Assembly (NCBI GenBank): GCA_016213455.1
Contig: JACRAG010000221.1
Coordinates: 1 to 7,461 of the forward strand
From: Anaerolineae bacterium
GTDB lineage: Bacteria > Chloroflexota > Anaerolineae > Anaerolineales > Anaerolineaceae
Length of the DNA: 7,461 nucleotides
Reading direction: 5' to 3'
Each line of letters opens with the position of its first letter. Within the stretch, counting starts at the first letter, position 1. The position numbers and the translations under genes are program-made. Below, in pieces: positions 6,027 through 7,461 of this stretch. The notes beneath the pieces were generated by a model that saw only the letters and a program-made list of their open reading frames with translations, ran no database searches and was not told the DNA's origin.

Positions 6027-7461
6027 TTACTTCACCACATAGGGCACTTCAACAATCACAATATTCTCCCGGTTGAGCAGCACTTTGCGCAAGGTCTCAG
6101 AGGTGCGCGCATGCAGGATATTGGTCCAGGAGGATTGCGGCACAAATTGCGGCACAACGATGGTGATCAGCTCATTCTGTTTGGTGTTTTCTTCGATGCG
6201 GGCGATGAACTCCATCAGGGGTTCAGCAAACAGCCGGTAGGGTGAATTGAGGATGACCAGCCGGTAGCCTTCGCCCCAGGCTTCCCATTTGGCTTGAATT
6301 TTCTCGGCTTCCAGCGGATCGACCGAGACGTGCACGGCGGTCACATCGTCCGACAGGCTGCGCGCAAATTGCAAGGCGCGCAGTGTGCCCTGGTGCACCC
6401 CGCCGATCGGGATAATGACACGGTTGCGTTTGACGGTGATGCGGGTGGTCGGGTTGTTCAACGAAAGCTGGCGGGCCAGGTTCTTATAGTGGTGATGGAT
6501 GGCAAAGAAAATGCTGACCAGTACTGGGGTCAGGACGATAACCGCCCATGCGCCGTCCTTAAATTTGGTCACCCCAAAGACGATCATTACGATGGCGGTG
6601 CAGACCGCTCCAAAACCGTTGATGATCATCTTGGTCAACCAGTGCCGATCGTATTTCACCACAGAGCCGGGCTCTTTGATTTCCTCACCTGGTTTCAGGT
6701 GACCGGATTTCCACCAGCGGCGGGCCATGCCAGATTGGGAAAGGGTGAAAGACAGGAACACACCGATGGCATACAATGGGATCAGGCGGGTGACAGAAGC
6801 CTGGAAGAGAATGATCAGCAGGCTGGCGATGACCGCCAGCGCGATGATGCCGCGCGAATACACCAGGCGGCTGCCGCGGTAGGTCAATTGGCGGGGCAAA
6901 AAGCCGTCGCCGGCATGCAGCGCGCCCAGGCGTGGGAAGTCGGCAAAGGCCGTGTTAGCAGCCATCACCAGAATAATGGCTGTGCCCGCGATCAACGCCA
7001 GGTATAACGGTCCTTGACCATTAAAGATAGTGCGGGCTATTTGCGAAATGACCGTTTCCACCTCGGAAGGCGTGGCGCCCACTTTTCCAGCCAGGAAGGT
7101 AATGCTGAGGAAAAGTGAACCTAAAATGAACGACATGATGATTAAAGTGATGCCTGCGTTGCGGCTGCGCGGTTCTTTGAATGCGGTAATTCCATTGGAT
7201 ATGGCTTCAATGCCGGTCAAAGCGGCGGTTCCAGACGAGAAGGCGTGCAGCAATAAGAACGGGGTGACGGCAACCAGTTCGTGACTGAGATGCACCTCAG
7301 GCGGATTGGGGACCATGCCGAGAGAACCGGTGAAGTAACGCAGGAACCCAATGCCAACCGTCACGAACATGGTGATCACAAAGAAATAAGTCGGAATGGC
7401 AAAGGTGACGCCGGATTCCTTAACCCCGCGCAGGTTGATAACCATGATAAAGAAAACCAGC
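6027..7461 (-). CDS. kimA: KimA-type APC-superfamily potassium transporter with C-terminal USP-like domain (5' end outside window)
   Basis: Probable high-affinity K+ importer of the cytoplasmic membrane (KimA/YdaO group, APC superfamily, proton-coupled in Bacillus subtilis). About 477 codons are visible. The frame stays open through the window edge (codons for LVFFI precede the first visible Met at 7445), so that Met is internal and the N-terminal helices are missing. From that Met, residues 1-320 form many hydrophobic helices. They carry family-like motifs such as ALTGIEAISN (75-84), whose Glu80 probably corresponds to the K+-coordinating Glu of TM6, then ANTAFADFP (163-171) and LIPLYAIGVF (221-230). 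Residues 335-472 form a soluble USP-like tail with RLVILNSPYR and VPQFVPQSSWTNILH, close to the KimA tail, which binds cyclic di-AMP in Bacillus. The family call rests on recalled similarity. The gene ends 12 bp before kdpD and probably leads the operon. A generic amino-acid permease is the alternative, less likely given the tail. Confidence 0.85.
   Translation of the reverse strand, partial: LVFFIMVINLRGVKESGVTFAIPTYFFVITMFVTVGIGFLRYFTGSLGMVPNPPEVHLSHELVAVTPFLLLHAFSSGTAALTGIEAISNGITAFKEPRSRNAGITLIIMSFILGSLFLSITFLAGKVGATPSEVETVISQIARTIFNGQGPLYLALIAGTAIILVMAANTAFADFPRLGALHAGDGFLPRQLTYRGSRLVYSRGIIALAVIASLLIILFQASVTRLIPLYAIGVFLSFTLSQSGMARRWWKSGHLKPGEEIKEPGSVVKYDRHWLTKMIINGFGAVCTAIVMIVFGVTKFKDGAWAVIVLTPVLVSIFFAIHHHYKNLARQLSLNNPTTRITVKRNRVIIPIGGVHQGTLRALQFARSLSDDVTAVHVSVDPLEAEKIQAKWEAWGEGYRLVILNSPYRLFAEPLMEFIARIEENTKQNELITIVVPQFVPQSSWTNILHARTSETLRKVLLNRENIVIVEVPYVVK

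Noticed and set aside
6294..7007. Plus-strand open frame opposite the potassium transporter gene
   Set aside because: The minus-strand protein is clearly a membrane transporter. The plus-strand product has many His, Asp and Gln residues without recognisable structure.

Overview
The window is a GC-rich bacterial segment in which every convincing gene lies on the minus strand. Transcription therefore runs from high to low coordinates. Protein style and base composition suggest an environmental Gram-variable or monoderm bacterium, perhaps Chloroflexota (Anaerolineae-like). That placement is an impression from the sequences and rests on no marker gene.

In transcription order the window holds five genes and possibly the start of a sixth. 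(1) The C-terminal three quarters or so of a KimA-type APC/KUP-like potassium transporter with a USP-like cytoplasmic tail (6027 to beyond 7461). (2) A full-length KdpD sensor kinase with KdpD, USP, four-TM, GAF, HisKA and HATPase parts (3345-6014). (3) Its KdpE-type response regulator (2625-3323). (4) After an 88-bp gap with its own strong ribosome binding site, a second OmpR-family response regulator (1838-2536). (5) A HAMP-type membrane histidine kinase overlapping it by ATGA (438-1841). (6) After a 413-bp gene-free stretch, the first eight codons of a possible further minus-strand gene (1-24).

The KimA-like gene, kdpD and kdpE are packed with 12- and about 21-bp gaps and look like one potassium-homeostasis operon. 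KdpD/KdpE normally control kdpFABC, and no kdpFABC gene is visible here. The natural inference is that this KdpDE pair controls, or at least is co-expressed with, a KimA-type K+ importer. The second two-component pair may be co-transcribed by read-through or have its own promoter; its signal cannot be read from the sequence.

The intergenic region 25-437 is rich in structure. It has three strong hairpins in a row (one a perfect 26-bp stem), a shared CTTTTAAAAG tract that can serve as U-tract for terminators on both strands, an imperfect 20-bp direct repeat on either side of the hairpin cluster, and a small dyad overlapping a possible -10 box in front of the partial gene. The most notable protein-level oddity is Gln instead of the usual acidic residue right after the phospho-accepting His of KdpD. 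I see no wholly new system; the KimA-KdpDE linkage and the hairpin cluster are the points most worth following up.
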